This document shows, in pieces, positions 26,415-36,838 of a DNA stretch of 64,000 bases. The position numbers and the translations under genes were made by a program. Position 1 is the stretch's first letter, and each line of letters begins with the position of its first letter. The notes beneath the pieces are model-generated. The model made no database searches. It saw nothing but the letters and a program-made list of their open reading frames with translations, and was not told the origin of the DNA. The stretch is from Neoaquamicrobium sediminum (GTDB lineage: Bacteria; Pseudomonadota; Alphaproteobacteria; Rhizobiales; Rhizobiaceae), in assembly GCF_013240295.1 (NCBI RefSeq), contig NZ_JABETK010000005.1, positions 62,001-126,000 on the forward strand, in the 5' to 3' direction.

Positions 26415-29400
26415 TCAGGCGGCGGCCCGTTCGGACCCTGTCGCTGCGTCCGCGAGCTCGGCTTCGATTTCGGCCAATAGCCGGCGCTTGTTTTCAAGCT
26501 CTCCCGCAAAGGCGAAAGCTTCGCCCTGGCGAGCGCGGTAGGAAGAGAGCCTGCGCTCGGCATCCGCCAGACGCTGGCGATAGCGGAGCCGCTCGTCTTC
26601 GAATCCCGAGAGCGCGTGCTCGAGCCTTGCGACCGCGCCGAGCGGTGTCGTCGTGACCGGCAGTTCGATTTCGTATTCGGCGCCGGTGCGCATGAGCATG
26701 GTGGTGTAGCGGTAGCCATCGCCACCGAACCGTTCGCCGGAGAATTCGACATCGAAGCCGCCGATCGAGGCGATTGCGGTGTCACCTTCCTGCTGGAGCT
26801 GGACGAGCGTGAGGATCTCCTTCATCAGCGCCCTGCCGGCGGGTTTGCGCTCGGAAAAGGATTTGCCGGCGACCGTCATGGCGAAAGCCTCGCCCGCGGT
26901 CGGGAGACGCAGGCCGATGTCCATGCCGATGTCAGCGATTCGGCGGTTCGCGACCTCAATGCCGCGTTCGGCCTCACGGATCTGACGGCGGACCGCATGC
27001 TGATCGTCCATATGGGCGGCCCGCAGGCGCTCCAGCCGGGCGATGTCGGCTTCGAGCCCGGCTTTCTGTATCAGGCGCGGATCGCCCGACGCAATCGCCT
27101 TGGCCATGGCGAACTGGTTGGCCTGGCCCTCGCCCATATCATCGAGCCTGCGGATTGAGGTGTCGCCGGAAAGTGCGGCGGCGATGAACCGGGCCTTGCG
27201 CTCGTTGTTCTGCCACATGGTGGCGTCGAGCGAGCCTTCCGTTGCGTAGGCGAAGATATCGATTTCGTCATGCTGATTGCCCTGCCGGCCGATGCGCCCC
27301 TCCCGCTGCTCGATCTGCGAGGGCAGCCACGGCACGTCGAGGTGATGCAGGGCCTTGAGGCGGAGCTGGGCGTTGACGCCGGTGCCCATGGTTTCCGACG
27401 AGCCTATCAGGAACCGGACCTTGCCGGCATTGACGTCGCCGAACAACCGCTGCTTGGCCTGCGCGCGTCTGTAATCCTGCATGAAGGCGATTTCCGACGC
27501 CGGCACGCCCCTGCGCACGAGCTCGTCCCGGATCCAGCGGTAGGCAGAGAACCCCCTGCTCTTTTCCACGCTGATCGTGCCGAGATCGGAGAAGATCATC
27601 TGCGCGGCACCGGGCAGCTCAAAGCAATCGCCATCAGGCTTGCGATAAATGTTCTGTGAGGTTTCCGACCAGATGCGGAAGGCGTTGCCGATCAGGTCGT
27701 TGAGCTTGTTGTCGGGCTCGTCTCCATTATCGGGGTCGACCAGGCGCAGATCGATCGCAGCGTGGCGGCCGTCGGTGATCACCGACAAGAGGATGTCGTC
27801 TCCGGGCCTTGCCGGTCCCTCTCGTTCCTCGATCGCCTTGATGCGCGCATCGAGCACGGTCTGGTAGCGTTTGAAAGCGGCGGACGGCCTGGAGGTCCTG
27901 ATCTGCCGCTTGCCGGTCGAGACCGCCGGCACCTTCACATACTGCCGCAAGTCCTCGGGCAACACGACGTCCGCAAAGGAGCGGAACATGGCGATGAGCT
28001 CGGGGACGTTGACGAAGGTGGCAAAGCGCGTGACCGGCTTGTACTTGCCCGATGGCTGAAGCTCGAGTTCGGTCGTCACATCGCCGAAGGTCGATGCCCA
28101 GGCGTCGAACTCGTGCAGACCACGCTCTTTCAGCGCCTCTATGCCGAGGAAGCGCTGCACCGAGAACATCTCGCCGAGCGTGTTGGTGATCGGGGTGCCC
28201 GAGGCCAGCACCAGCGCGCGGCCGGGGTTCTTGGTTTCAACGAAGCGGGACTTGACGTAGAGGTCCCACGCCCGTTGCGACCCGTTCGGATCGACCCCCT
28301 TCAAGCTTGACATGTTGGTGGCAAAGGAGAGCTTGCGGAATTCCTGGGCCTCGTCGACGATGATCTGGTCGATGCCGAGCTCGGAGATGGTCAGAAGATC
28401 GTCCTTGCGCGTCGCGAGCGCTTCGAGCCGTTCCTGAAGCCCCTCCTTCAGCCGCTCGAGCCGTTTGCGCGACACGCGGTCGTCGCCGTCCACCTTGGTC
28501 AGCAGTTCCTCGTAGAGCTCGAGCTCGTCGGAGATCATCTGCTGCTCGAAGGCGGACTGAATGGAAATGAACCTGAATGCCGAATGGGTGATGATGATCG
28601 CATCCCATTTGGCCGTGGCGGCACGGGCGAGGAAGCGATGCCGCTTGTCTTTGGTGAAGTTGGTCTCGTCGGCGACAAGGATGCGGGCGGCCGGGTAGAG
28701 CGCCAGAAACTCGCGCGCCGCCTGCGCCAGGCAATGACCGGGAACGACCAGCATCGCCTTGGCGATCAGCCCGAGCCGCTTCTGCTCCATGATTGCGGCG
28801 GCCATGGTCATGGTCTTGCCGGCGCCGACGGCGTGGGCGAGATAGGTCGAACCCGCCGAAATGATGCGCCAGATGCCGCGTTTCTGGTGCCCATAAAGAC
28901 AAAAGGCGCCTGAGGCGCCCGGAAGCTGAAGGTGATCGCCGTTGAACGTTCGCGGAGCGATGTTGTTGAACCGGTCGTTATAATCCCGGGCAAGCCGGTC
29001 GGTGCGGTCGGGATCGGACCAGATCCAGGTCTGGAAGGCCGTCTTGATCTTTGTGAGCTTCTCCTTGGCCGCCTCGGTGTCGACCACATTGAGGACGCGC
29101 TTTTCGCTGTCGCCGTCCTTGATGGTATCGAAGATCTGCGGCACCCGGCTGTTGAGCGCGTCGGCAAGCAGCTCGCCGGCGTGCCGCCGATCCGTGCCCC
29201 ATTCCGAGGTCCCCGCGGCGGTATACCCGAGCTGTCGTGCCTCGACCGTCCAGGAGGCGAGTTCGGGCATGTGGCGGATCCTGATGTCGGCGCCCATCAT
29301 CTCCCTGACGAAATCGACAATGTCGGTGGCGGGAATCCAGGGGGCACCCAGTCGCGCCGTGATATCGGACGGGCTGAGGTCGGCAGGCTGGACGTCACGC

Positions 29401-31486
29401 AGCGCCCGGACATTGCATTCAAACACCGGATCGAGTGCAGCGGCGGCTTCCGCGGCCTTGAGCTTGTCGCGCACCTTGCCCGAGAGATAGGCGTCGGCGG
29501 TCTGCCAGGACCCGGTCTCGGGTTCGCGGAAAACGGCGTCACCCAGCTCGGCGATGACGGTGTCCACATCGGCATGCATGAGCTCGGCAATGTGATCGAC
29601 ATCGACATGACCGCGCTCGTTGAGCACCACGGCCAGCGCATCGGCGGCACAGGTGATGACCGGCGCCGAGGGCGGAGCGATCACCCGCTCGGTGAAGATC
29701 GGACCGGGGCGCGCCGTGTTCGTCTCGAGGTCGTAATCCTCGATCGAGGCGACGAGCCAGCAATCGGGGTCGTCGAGGAAGGGTTGGAGATTGGGGCGGC
29801 GGTGCGTCTCGCGGACTTCGCCGGTCTCAAGATCCTCCTTCACCGATACGGTCGTGGAATTGACCGGACCGAAGGCGCGCACGAAGTTCGACCAGGCGAT
29901 GCGCAGCCTAACCTGGTGCTGCTTGAAGGGCTGATCGAGCTCCTGAGCCTTGAGGACCTCGCGCACGGCGTCGCGGATCGGGATCAGCTTTCGGATGATC
30001 CTGGCCTGTTTGTCGGAGACGCCTTCTGCGGCACGGCCCTTGCGCACCGTGATGGTGACGGGTTCACCGTCGCGCACCTGCATCAGCGCCTGGTTCTTGC
30101 CGACAAAGAAGCTGCCCTCGCGGATGCCCTGCCCATCGGGCTCATCGAATTCGTGGGCATCGCCTGCATCGGTTTCCGGATCGACGGCTTCGGGCTCACC
30201 GTCATAGATCGCTTCCGGAAGAAGACGGGTGGCGGCGCCAAGCGCCTGCTCCAGATCGACACCTCGCTGCGGCAGGCAGGTATAGGTCTCGCCGAACGGT
30301 CCGGACGTCGTGGCATGGATTCCCAACACGTGATCCGGATGCTGCGCGAACCAGCGATTGACCCGGATGGGGCCCTCGTCCTCGGTTGCAGGCCGGACCT
30401 CTTCTGTTTCCAGCCAGGACATGTCGCCCTCGGCGTCGTCTGGCCTGCGCTTCCGGAAATAGAGGATGTCGGCCACCACATTCGTGCCGGCCTCGGCCCG
30501 GAAACTGCCCTCAGGCAGGCGGAGGGCGGCGACAAGGTCGGCCTGTCGGGCGATCGTTTCCCGCGCGGATGGATCGGCCTTGTCCATGGTGCCGCTGGAG
30601 GTGACGAAAGCCGCAAGCCCGCCGGGCTTCAGCCGGTCGATCGCCTTGACGATGAAATAGTCATGCAGCCGCAAACCGAGGCCGCGATAGGCTTGGTCCG
30701 AGCGCACCGTGCGGTCGGAAAAGGGTGGATTGCCGATCGCCAGGTCGAAATGCGCGGGCAGATCCATACGGGCGAAATCGCCGTTGACGATCCGGGCGCG
30801 GGGCTGGAGCAGGCGGGCGATCCGCGCTGTGACCGGGTCGAGCTCGACACCAGTGACATGGGCGACCGGGCGCAGGTCCTCGGGCATCAGGGCGGGAAAC
30901 AGCCCTGTGCCGATGCCGGGTTCGAGCACCCGACCGCCGCGCCAGCCAAGCCGCAGCAAGCCCGACCAGATGGCCCGGACGATGAACTCCGGCGTGAAAT
31001 GCGCATACTGCGTACAGCGGGCAAGCGAAGCGTATTCCTGCACTGAGGTAACATCCTGCAGATCGGAACCGATCTCCTGCCAGCCTTTGCGAAAGTCCGC
31101 CTCGCCCGGCCGCCGGAACACCGCATTGGCGAGTTCCGAGGCGCCGAACCCGGTGAACTTGATGAGCGCCGCCTGTTCCTCGACCGTCGCCGGGCGGGCT
31201 TCGGATTCAATCGACTGGGCGAGCGCGATGGCGGCGATATTGTCCTGGGCGCGTTGTCTCCAGCCACGGGCCAGACCGCGACCGCCGGCGAGATGGAAGT
31301 TCTCGCCGCGTCCTTTGTCCGGTGTCTTGCCGGGGCGCTGTGTAGCCGCGGGCGCCGGCTCTTCCGGCGTATCCTCGTGATCCTCCGGCGGTTCGATTGT
31401 CGTGCCGAACGCGGTGACGCCAAGACCGAGGCCGGCTGAAAGGGTGTTGCCGGAAGACACGAGCGTGAAGGGTCGTCATTGGGCAT
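26415..31486 (-). CDS. Giant adenine-methylase/SNF2-type helicase protein, small frameshift near start
   Basis: About 1690 residues. The N-terminal part has a class-I methyltransferase: FTPEFIVRAIWSGLLRLGW, VLEPGIGTGLFPAL (AdoMet site) and AIGNPPFSDR (the NPPF motif of N6-adenine methylases). The C-terminal half is a superfamily-2 helicase: YLAHAVGAGKTMTMAAAIME (motif I), IIVDEAQEFRKLS (DEAQ), LASGTPITNTLGEMF and QIEQREGRIGRQGNQHDEI (motif VI), then a coiled tail. The best start is the ATG at 31486 with GGAGAA upstream; one base seems missing near 31468, which otherwise forces a GTG start at 31460. Such fusions are plasmid-borne and may modify or protect transferred DNA. Confidence 0.88.
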
Positions 31487-31573
31487 GGGTTGTTCTCCAT
31501 GTGTTGGGGTGCGCGGCCGCACGCCGCCGGGATTGGCCGGTGGCGCGACGCACGTGACAGATTCGGGATGGGG

Positions 31574-31972
31574 TCAGCGGGTGATCAGCGAGAGTGAGAT
31601 GTCGTGCTCGGTGAGCTGTACCCCCAGATGGGTGGCGCCGAAGTTCCGGTTGAAGCTCGGGATCAGCAGGTCGGCATCGATGAATTCGATGCCGTCATCG
31701 CCCCCGAAATACCGGCGCTTGTAGTCCCACCAATCCGGATTGCCCTTTGGGTGGCATTCGGCGGAATAGACGACGAGCGGTGTCTCGCCATCGCCTAGCC
31801 TGCCGTTCGAGATGATGTAGACGCCCTCGTCGCCAACGAGCCACAGGCCGGGCTTTTCGCCCTGGCCGGGTTTCAAGCCGTAGTAGGGATTGCGGAAGCC
31901 GCCGTTGGCGGCCGCGTCCGCTTCCCCGCGCGCGATGACCTTGCGCACGGCCATGATCGGGAACGTGAACAT
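31574..31972 (-). CDS. DUF3085-like hypothetical protein
   Basis: 132 residues starting MFTFPIMAVRKVIARGEADA. The central segment PGLWLVGDEGVYIISNGRLG is characteristic of the plasmid-borne family I take to be DUF3085, and YKRRYFGGDDGIEFIDADLL follows. No signal peptide or membrane segment. It is 7 bp downstream of the DUF1419-like gene. Function unknown. Confidence 0.65.
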   Translation of the reverse strand: MFTFPIMAVRKVIARGEADAAANGGFRNPYYGLKPGQGEKPGLWLVGDEGVYIISNGRLGDGETPLVVYSAECHPKGNPDWWDYKRRYFGGDDGIEFIDADLLIPSFNRNFGATHLGVQLTEHDISLSLITR

Positions 31973-31979
31973 GGCGGCC

Positions 31980-32579
31980 TCACGCGGCCTCGGCGAGCGG
32001 CAGGTGGCGCAGATGAACCGGGAGCTTTTCCGCGATTTGCGCGTCGGTCAGATAATCCAGTAGCGCGAAGCTGCTTTCATGCCTGCCATAGACGATGACG
32101 GTGCGCTGGCCCCGATGCTCGGGCGGATAACCCGCCCCGGCATAGCCGCGATACCGGTCCTCGGTGGCGCTCCAGATATGCTCGATGCGCTCCTCGCGGG
32201 TCATCGCCCTGACCGGGCGGCGCTCCCGCTCGACGATCGCGTCGCGCATCTCGACCGGCGAACCAGGCCGGGCGAGATCGCAATAGGCATGGAAGTAGCG
32301 CTCCGCCCCATTGATGCGCAGCGCATAGAACACGCTGGTGATGCTGCCAGTCAGGAATTCGCCCAGGGCGAACATCTCACCGCGCATCCAGAGCGGCGGC
32401 AGGATATCGAGCATGTAATCGTGTTCGGGCCGGGCAATCTCGAACCATTCGCCCGCGAACAGGGCACCGTCGTCGTTCTGCCAACGGTTCGGGCGCTGGG
32501 CGTGGCGATCGAACAGACGGAACATCTGCCGGCGTTCGGCAACCCCGAAATAGATCTTGCGGATGGGAGAGAGGGTCAT
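31980..32579 (-). CDS. DUF1419-like hypothetical protein
   Basis: 199 residues, MTLSPIRKIYFGVAERRQMF and so on. The stretch GALFAGEWFEIARPEHDYML with LPPLWMRGEMFALGEFLTGS matches plasmid proteins of the DUF1419 type found next to the methylase/helicase and TOPRIM genes in rhizobia. It is followed after 7 bp by the DUF3085-like gene. Cytoplasmic; function unknown. Confidence 0.68.
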   Translation of the reverse strand: MTLSPIRKIYFGVAERRQMFRLFDRHAQRPNRWQNDDGALFAGEWFEIARPEHDYMLDILPPLWMRGEMFALGEFLTGSITSVFYALRINGAERYFHAYCDLARPGSPVEMRDAIVERERRPVRAMTREERIEHIWSATEDRYRGYAGAGYPPEHRGQRTVIVYGRHESSFALLDYLTDAQIAEKLPVHLRHLPLAEAA

Positions 32580-32704
32580 GGGTGGGCTCCTTGGCCTCCG
32601 GGGCTGGAGCGCAGCTCATCCTCTCGACGTCGCCATCGTCTTCAGCCCTTCCGGACCCCTCTCAAGCGGCCGCCTCTCCGTCCGGCCGTGTCAAGGGCCG
32701 GGCC

Positions 32705-33679
32705 TCAGCCGGGCGAAGCGTCACCCTTGAGGCGGCCGGCGGGCATGCGGCAGCCATTCTCCTTCGAGTTCTCCCTCCCTCTCGATTCCTGGTTCCTTCC
32801 CAATTCCGCGTTCCAGTCTTCCGCCAGCGGACACATCCGCTCGAAGCCGCATCCTGCCTCGGCAGAAAGCTCTCGCAGACGGCCGGCGTATGTCTCGCCC
32901 TGTGCGTTGTTGTCGGTGGCAGCCACAAGATGGGCGCCCGTCCGGTGGGCATGTGCGCGAAGGGCCTCGGCCGAGGCCGGGGCCCAGCCGCCGCCGGTGC
33001 TCATATAGAGGGTATCCGCTCGGATGTCCTCGATCGCGGCCAGGCTCATGGCGTCGATTGCCGCCTCGGTGACACAGAGCCGGAGCGCATCGGGCCGGCC
33101 GAGGCGGAACAGCACCTTGGCGCCTCCGGTCGCGAAGCTGCGCCAATCGGGACCACGCTCCTCCCAGCCGGTCACCTCGCCGGCGGAATCGGTATGGCCG
33201 GCCCACATGCTGCCCTTCGGGCCTTCGCGCAAGAGGTTCGCGGCAACGGCTATGCGGATCACTGCCTCGGGAATGTGGCGCGTGTCGCGGAGATAACGCC
33301 ATGTCGCCGAGCCGGGCCAGGGTTTTCGCCGGACCCGCCAGCGTTCCACGATCGTCAGGTCGGGCGCACGGTCCCTGGCCTCGTGTGTCCAGACCGGTTC
33401 GGACGGTACAAAGCCGACCAGTTCGGCAACGACATAGAGCGCGGCGGCAAAAGGTATGCCGTCGAGATGTTCCACCAGGGAGAAGACGTCGCCCTTTGCA
33501 TCCGACAAGGGATCGAACCAGCCGTTGCCGTCATGGATGACGATGACGATCTCGCTGGCGCGGCGATACTTCATCGCCTTGCCGCTGCTCTCCCTGAGAT
33601 CGAGCGCGAACCCCGCGTCCTCCAGCACGGCGCTGCAGGGCACCTTCCCTCTCAACTCTTCCAGGTCTGCTTTTTCCAT
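32705..33679 (-). CDS. DUF3991/TOPRIM-domain protein (primase-like)
   Basis: 324 residues from the ATG at 33679. The N-terminal ~90 residues resemble DUF3991 (CSAVLEDAGFALDLRESSGK, WFDPLSDAKGDVFSLVEHL). The C-terminal TOPRIM domain shows LRLCVTEAAIDAMSLAAIE with the catalytic-type Glu and HLVAATDNNAQGETYAGRL, in which the usual DxD is D-N-N. DnaG-type TOPRIM folds make primers or cleave nucleic acid. Plasmid versions may prime the transferred strand. The C-terminal 35 residues are low-complexity and basic. It is the first of the 33.7-31.6 kb run of backbone genes. Confidence 0.8.
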   Translation of the reverse strand: MEKADLEELRGKVPCSAVLEDAGFALDLRESSGKAMKYRRASEIVIVIHDGNGWFDPLSDAKGDVFSLVEHLDGIPFAAALYVVAELVGFVPSEPVWTHEARDRAPDLTIVERWRVRRKPWPGSATWRYLRDTRHIPEAVIRIAVAANLLREGPKGSMWAGHTDSAGEVTGWEERGPDWRSFATGGAKVLFRLGRPDALRLCVTEAAIDAMSLAAIEDIRADTLYMSTGGGWAPASAEALRAHAHRTGAHLVAATDNNAQGETYAGRLRELSAEAGCGFERMCPLAEDWNAELGRNQESRGRENSKENGCRMPAGRLKGDASPG

Positions 33680-33883
33680 GTCTCGCCTGCGCCTTCGCGC
33701 GCTCCTCTTATCCGATTCCCGCTCCCGGTCTGTGCCGGGACGAGGATCGGCAGGCCGCGAAGAGCAAGCCGGGCAAGGGCGCGGCGGGCAACCCGGCAGA
33801 TTTGCGGGGCCGGACCGATCTCGCCCGCCGCGGCGAAGCCTCCTTGCCGGGCGCAGCGCGCAAGCGGCACGCACACCCGCACG

Positions 33884-34045
33884 TCAACCGCTGCATCGCT
33901 CTTCCTTGGCGACAATCGCGGTCACCATGTCGATATCCATTTCCGCCTGCGGAGAGATGCGGGCGATTTCCGCGGCGACCTTGGCCGAGTGATGGTACTC
34001 AGTTCGATTGCCTCGGACGCGGGCGCACGTAGCCATCCATGCCAT
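33884..34045 (-). CDS. Small hypothetical protein
   Basis: 53 codons beginning MAWMATCARVRGNRTEYHHS, with a well-formed amphipathic part AKVAAEIARISPQAEMDIDM and VTAIVAKEE near the end. The composition looks coding, with alternating hydrophobic and charged residues rather than the Arg/Pro-rich look of shadow frames. There is no clear ribosome-binding site and no domain. It sits upstream of the TOPRIM gene in the same direction. Confidence 0.42.
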   Translation of the reverse strand: MAWMATCARVRGNRTEYHHSAKVAAEIARISPQAEMDIDMVTAIVAKEERCSG

Positions 34046-34236
34046 TCATCGCCGATGAGATTGTCGAGCCGTGATCAGAGGAAGTGTTCTGTTTATTCGA
34101 GCGGCAGGTCAGGGGCGGCAAGAATCCGGTCGCTGAAAGGCGGCGCGGTACTTGGCGCCAAATTTACTATCCATGAAATGACGGCAAGAGGACTTGGCAG
34201 GGCAAGTGCGCCTCCGGACCTCAACTGCTCGCGGCG

Positions 34237-34385
34237 GTGATCGGCAAGCGCGCACCGTATGCCCGCCGGATCATCTTCGAGACGGGGCCGCTGTCGGAGT
34301 GGTTCTACGATGCGCCGACAGCACAGGGCTGCCGGCGATCTGCATTGACGGGCGGCATGCCAAGGCTGCGCTCGACGTGGCCGCG
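34237..34385 (+). pseudogene. IS110-family transposase remnant
   Basis: A fragment of the N-terminal DEDD domain: RRIIFETGPLSEWFYDA, then after a frame break near 34325 LPAICIDGRHAKAALDV. This is the IS110 pattern ETGPLSxWL...GLPxxCIDxRHAKAAL. Neither the start, the C-terminal half nor the ends of the element are present. It marks the left edge of the junction zone between backbone and accessory genes. Confidence 0.7.
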
Positions 34386-34434
34386 CACGGTCGTGTGCGT
34401 CAAGTTCAGCAACTTGGGTCGGCCATAAAATTGG

Positions 34435-34614
34435 TCACGCGGCAGCATTGAGTTTCTTGTGTTCCTTGAGGTCGCCGCTGCTGATGCAGCGGTCTGCCTC
34501 GAGCCGGTTCTCATAGGTTTCGACAGCCATATTGCGCTGTGGCGACAAACGGTTGCGCCGACTGCCATAAGAGGCGGCTGCGGTCATGCTGAACAGGTCG
34601 ACGGATTCCAGCAT
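34435..34614 (-). CDS. Possible small protein, unrecognised
   Basis: 59 codons starting MLESVDLFSMTAAASYGSRR and ending CISSGDLKEHKKLNAAA. The composition is balanced and the C-terminal part is strongly charged. It has no domain and no clear ribosome-binding site and may be the tail of a truncated gene. From 34615 to 35049 I see no supported gene; frames there are Arg/Pro-rich shadows. Confidence 0.3.
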   Translation of the reverse strand: MLESVDLFSMTAAASYGSRRNRLSPQRNMAVETYENRLEADRCISSGDLKEHKKLNAAA

Positions 34615-35049
34615 CCTGCGAACTTGGGCGTGGAGCTGAAGAACGGCTCGGCCTCAGGCGCGCGGCCGTGACCGCCCCAATCAGCGAATTTGCAGAACTA
34701 TCGACACTACCCGGGAAGCCCGATGAGGCGAGATTGCGACGGACAGGAGTTCTCGGTTTCCGGCTCGATACGATTGAGTTTGCCACAATGCCGGTTGCGG
34801 ACGAACAGGCAGGTTACGGAGCATGAACTTTCGGATGAAAAACAAGTCGGAAGCATCATCCGGTCTGGAGGAAATCCGCAGTTCCAGTTCGATTCTGCGC
34901 CCCTGTGGGAAATCCGGCTCGCCTGGGTGCTGCGCATTCCAATATTGGGGACGGCGGCATTTCACCTCGATCAGGGCACGCTCGCTGCCTCGTCACACTG
35001 ATGCTGATGGTTGTTCTGCGAAGAGACACGCCGTCCCTGCCGGAAATCT

Positions 35050-35859
35050 TTACTTTCGGAGCCGCACAGCCGGGCCGCGCCCGTTCTCGCTGATGAACTC
35101 CGCGCCGTTTGATTCCAAGACCTGTTTCAGAGCGTCCAGCACTTCGTCCGGGCACGAGACGTTGCCGTTCTCGAAGCGGGTAACAGTAAGTCCAGAGACT
35201 TTTGCCTGTTTCGCAAGCTCACGGACGGAAAGTCCCAGCCCCGCTCTGGCCATCCGGCACTGAGACGGAGAAAGACGGCCATTTTGGTTGTGCTCCACCG
35301 TGCCTTCCCGGTCGTGGCCGGAACTCTCCTCCGCCGGCTGATCAATTCTGCTCGCCGGATACGCGCCTGCCGCCAGCTCCGCCAGATTCCCACGCATTCG
35401 CGAAAGGGTGTCCCGGGACTGTTTGGCTGCTTCATCGTCCAGTCCGTTGCAAGTGGCAACGCAGAGTTCGGTGAAGACTTTCTTGATCCTTCTGACGAGG
35501 GGAATCGCCGCGGGCCGCAATAGAACCCGCTTCGCTCGGCGGTCGTTTTCGTCAGGCTCCCGCTTGACCAGGCCCGCAGCCTGCAAGCGATCGAGCACGC
35601 CGACGAGGGTCATCGCCTCGCAGGAAAGCAATTGGGCCAACTGCGTCTGGCGGAGGCCTTCATTTTGCGCCACGGTCAGGAGCACGCGGGCCTCGGCAGG
35701 CGTCACTGCAAGCCCGGCGGCCTCGAATTCGAACGAAAGCTGTCGGTGGAACGACTTGGCAAAGGCGAGCCCTTCAAGGGCAAGGGCGACGTCTCCCGGC
35801 AAGCAAACACGGGCTTGATCGATTTGGACGACTTGGTTGCTCGGGACTCTGTCTGGCAT
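35050..35859 (-). CDS. Two-domain regulator: MarR domain fused to XRE helix-turn-helix
   Basis: 269 residues. Residues ~25-160 are a MarR-type winged helix (LAVTPAEARVLLTVAQNEGL, TQLAQLLSCEAMTLVGVLDR, LVKREPDENDRRAKRVLL). A charged linker (EESSGHDREGTVEHNQ) follows. Residues ~200-265 are a Cro/C1-type HTH (CRMARAGLGLSVRELAKQAK, LTVTRFENGNVSCPDEVLDA). Two DNA-binding folds in one chain are unusual. One frame runs through with no break, so this is not a sequencing join. The gene is followed, 6 bp or more upstream in coordinates, by a stress-protein gene transcribed in the same direction. Confidence 0.82.
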   Translation of the reverse strand: MPDRVPSNQVVQIDQARVCLPGDVALALEGLAFAKSFHRQLSFEFEAAGLAVTPAEARVLLTVAQNEGLRQTQLAQLLSCEAMTLVGVLDRLQAAGLVKREPDENDRRAKRVLLRPAAIPLVRRIKKVFTELCVATCNGLDDEAAKQSRDTLSRMRGNLAELAAGAYPASRIDQPAEESSGHDREGTVEHNQNGRLSPSQCRMARAGLGLSVRELAKQAKVSGLTVTRFENGNVSCPDEVLDALKQVLESNGAEFISENGRGPAVRLRK

Positions 35860-35865
35860 GGTTTG

Positions 35866-36341
35866 TCAAAGAGCCTTTGACCGGACCTTCGGCCTGTCGG
35901 AGTGCGGGTTGGACATCTCCATCCGCCCGATCAGCAGGCTGCAGGTCAGATGGTCGGCGAGATATGTGGCCACCGACCCTGACCACCACCTTGCCAGGGT
36001 TCCATGCTGGCGGTGTCCGATGACAACAAGATCGGCATCGATCTCCCTTGCGACGGCGCAAATCTCCGGTCCGGGGTCACCCATATTGAGGCGGACTTCG
36101 GGTCGGAGCCCATGTCTCGCAACCGCCGCTCGCCTTCGGCGAGAATGTTTCGGTAGACCTCGCTCTGGTCGCCGACGATTCCCGGATGCATGCCCTCCGC
36201 AAACACCATGCCCGTGGAAATCTGCACCACTGCCAGCAGGCAAACCTGCGCTCCGCATAGCTGCGCAAGCCGCGCTCCCTCGCCAAGGGCAAGACGCCCG
36301 TCGGCAGACCCATCATACGCCAGCAGCACCTTGCGGTACAT
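35866..36341 (-). CDS. Universal stress protein (UspA family), frameshifted as sequenced
   Basis: Starts MYRKVLLAYDGSADGRLALG, the UspA N-terminus with the nucleotide-binding Asp. After a missing base in the run at 36109-36111 it continues as RPEVRLNMGDPGPEICAVAR and ADLVVIGHRQHGTLARWWSG, which carries the GHRxxG ATP-binding loop, and ends near a DHLTCSLLI strand. The corrected length is ~158 residues. It lies immediately upstream of the MarR-XRE regulator gene in the same direction. Confidence 0.82.
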
Positions 36342-36411
36342 ATCGTAGCCCTTGCTTCATGATCGAGGCTAAGCTAATCAGTAGCACACTATCAATAAGA
36401 AAGCTAAGACT

Positions 36412-36837
36412 TTGGATCCGAGCAAAGAGTTTGCCGTGGAACTTGGCCGGGTCGGGCGCCGTTGGCGAACGCTCCTCGACGCGCGCGTGAAGCATCTGGG
36501 GCTGACGCAGGCGCGGTGGATTGCACTTCTGCATCTGCGGCACTCAGGCTGTCTTGCGCAAAGGGACCTTGCCGACAAGATCGGCGTGGAAGGGCCCACC
36601 TTGGTGCGTCTGCTGGATGCGCTCCAGGAGCGGGGGCTGATCGAGCGCCTCGAGGCCGGCGATGACCGGCGCGTCAAGAAAATCCACCTCACCGAGAGCG
36701 CTAGGGCGGTCATCGACGAGATAGATCGCATTGCGGATGCTTTCAGGAAAGAAGTGATGGACGGGATTCACCCGGATGATCTGGCGACCGCGCATCGCGT
36801 GCTGCGTCTCATCGGCAGCCGACTTGAAGGGTTTTAG
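36412..36837 (+). CDS. MarR/SlyA-family regulator of the efflux operon
   Basis: 141 residues beginning at TTG 36412 (DPSKEFAVELGRVGRRWRTL). The winged-helix core is GLTQARWIALLHLRHSGCLA, RDLADKIGVEGPTLVRLLDA and ERLEAGDDRRVKKIHLT. It is followed, 1 bp after its stop, by an EmrA-like gene and then an EmrB-like gene. It is therefore most likely the local repressor responding to an efflux substrate. The AT-rich upstream region 36370-36410 probably carries the promoter and its operator. Confidence 0.85.
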   Translation: MDPSKEFAVELGRVGRRWRTLLDARVKHLGLTQARWIALLHLRHSGCLAQRDLADKIGVEGPTLVRLLDALQERGLIERLEAGDDRRVKKIHLTESARAVIDEIDRIADAFRKEVMDGIHPDDLATAHRVLRLIGSRLEGF

Positions 36838-36838
36838 A

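Noticed and set aside
28932..31046. 704-codon plus-strand frame opposite the methylase/helicase gene
   Set aside because: Same high-GC shadow effect; the residues are low in family-like motifs and the opposite strand encodes clear helicase and methylase motifs.
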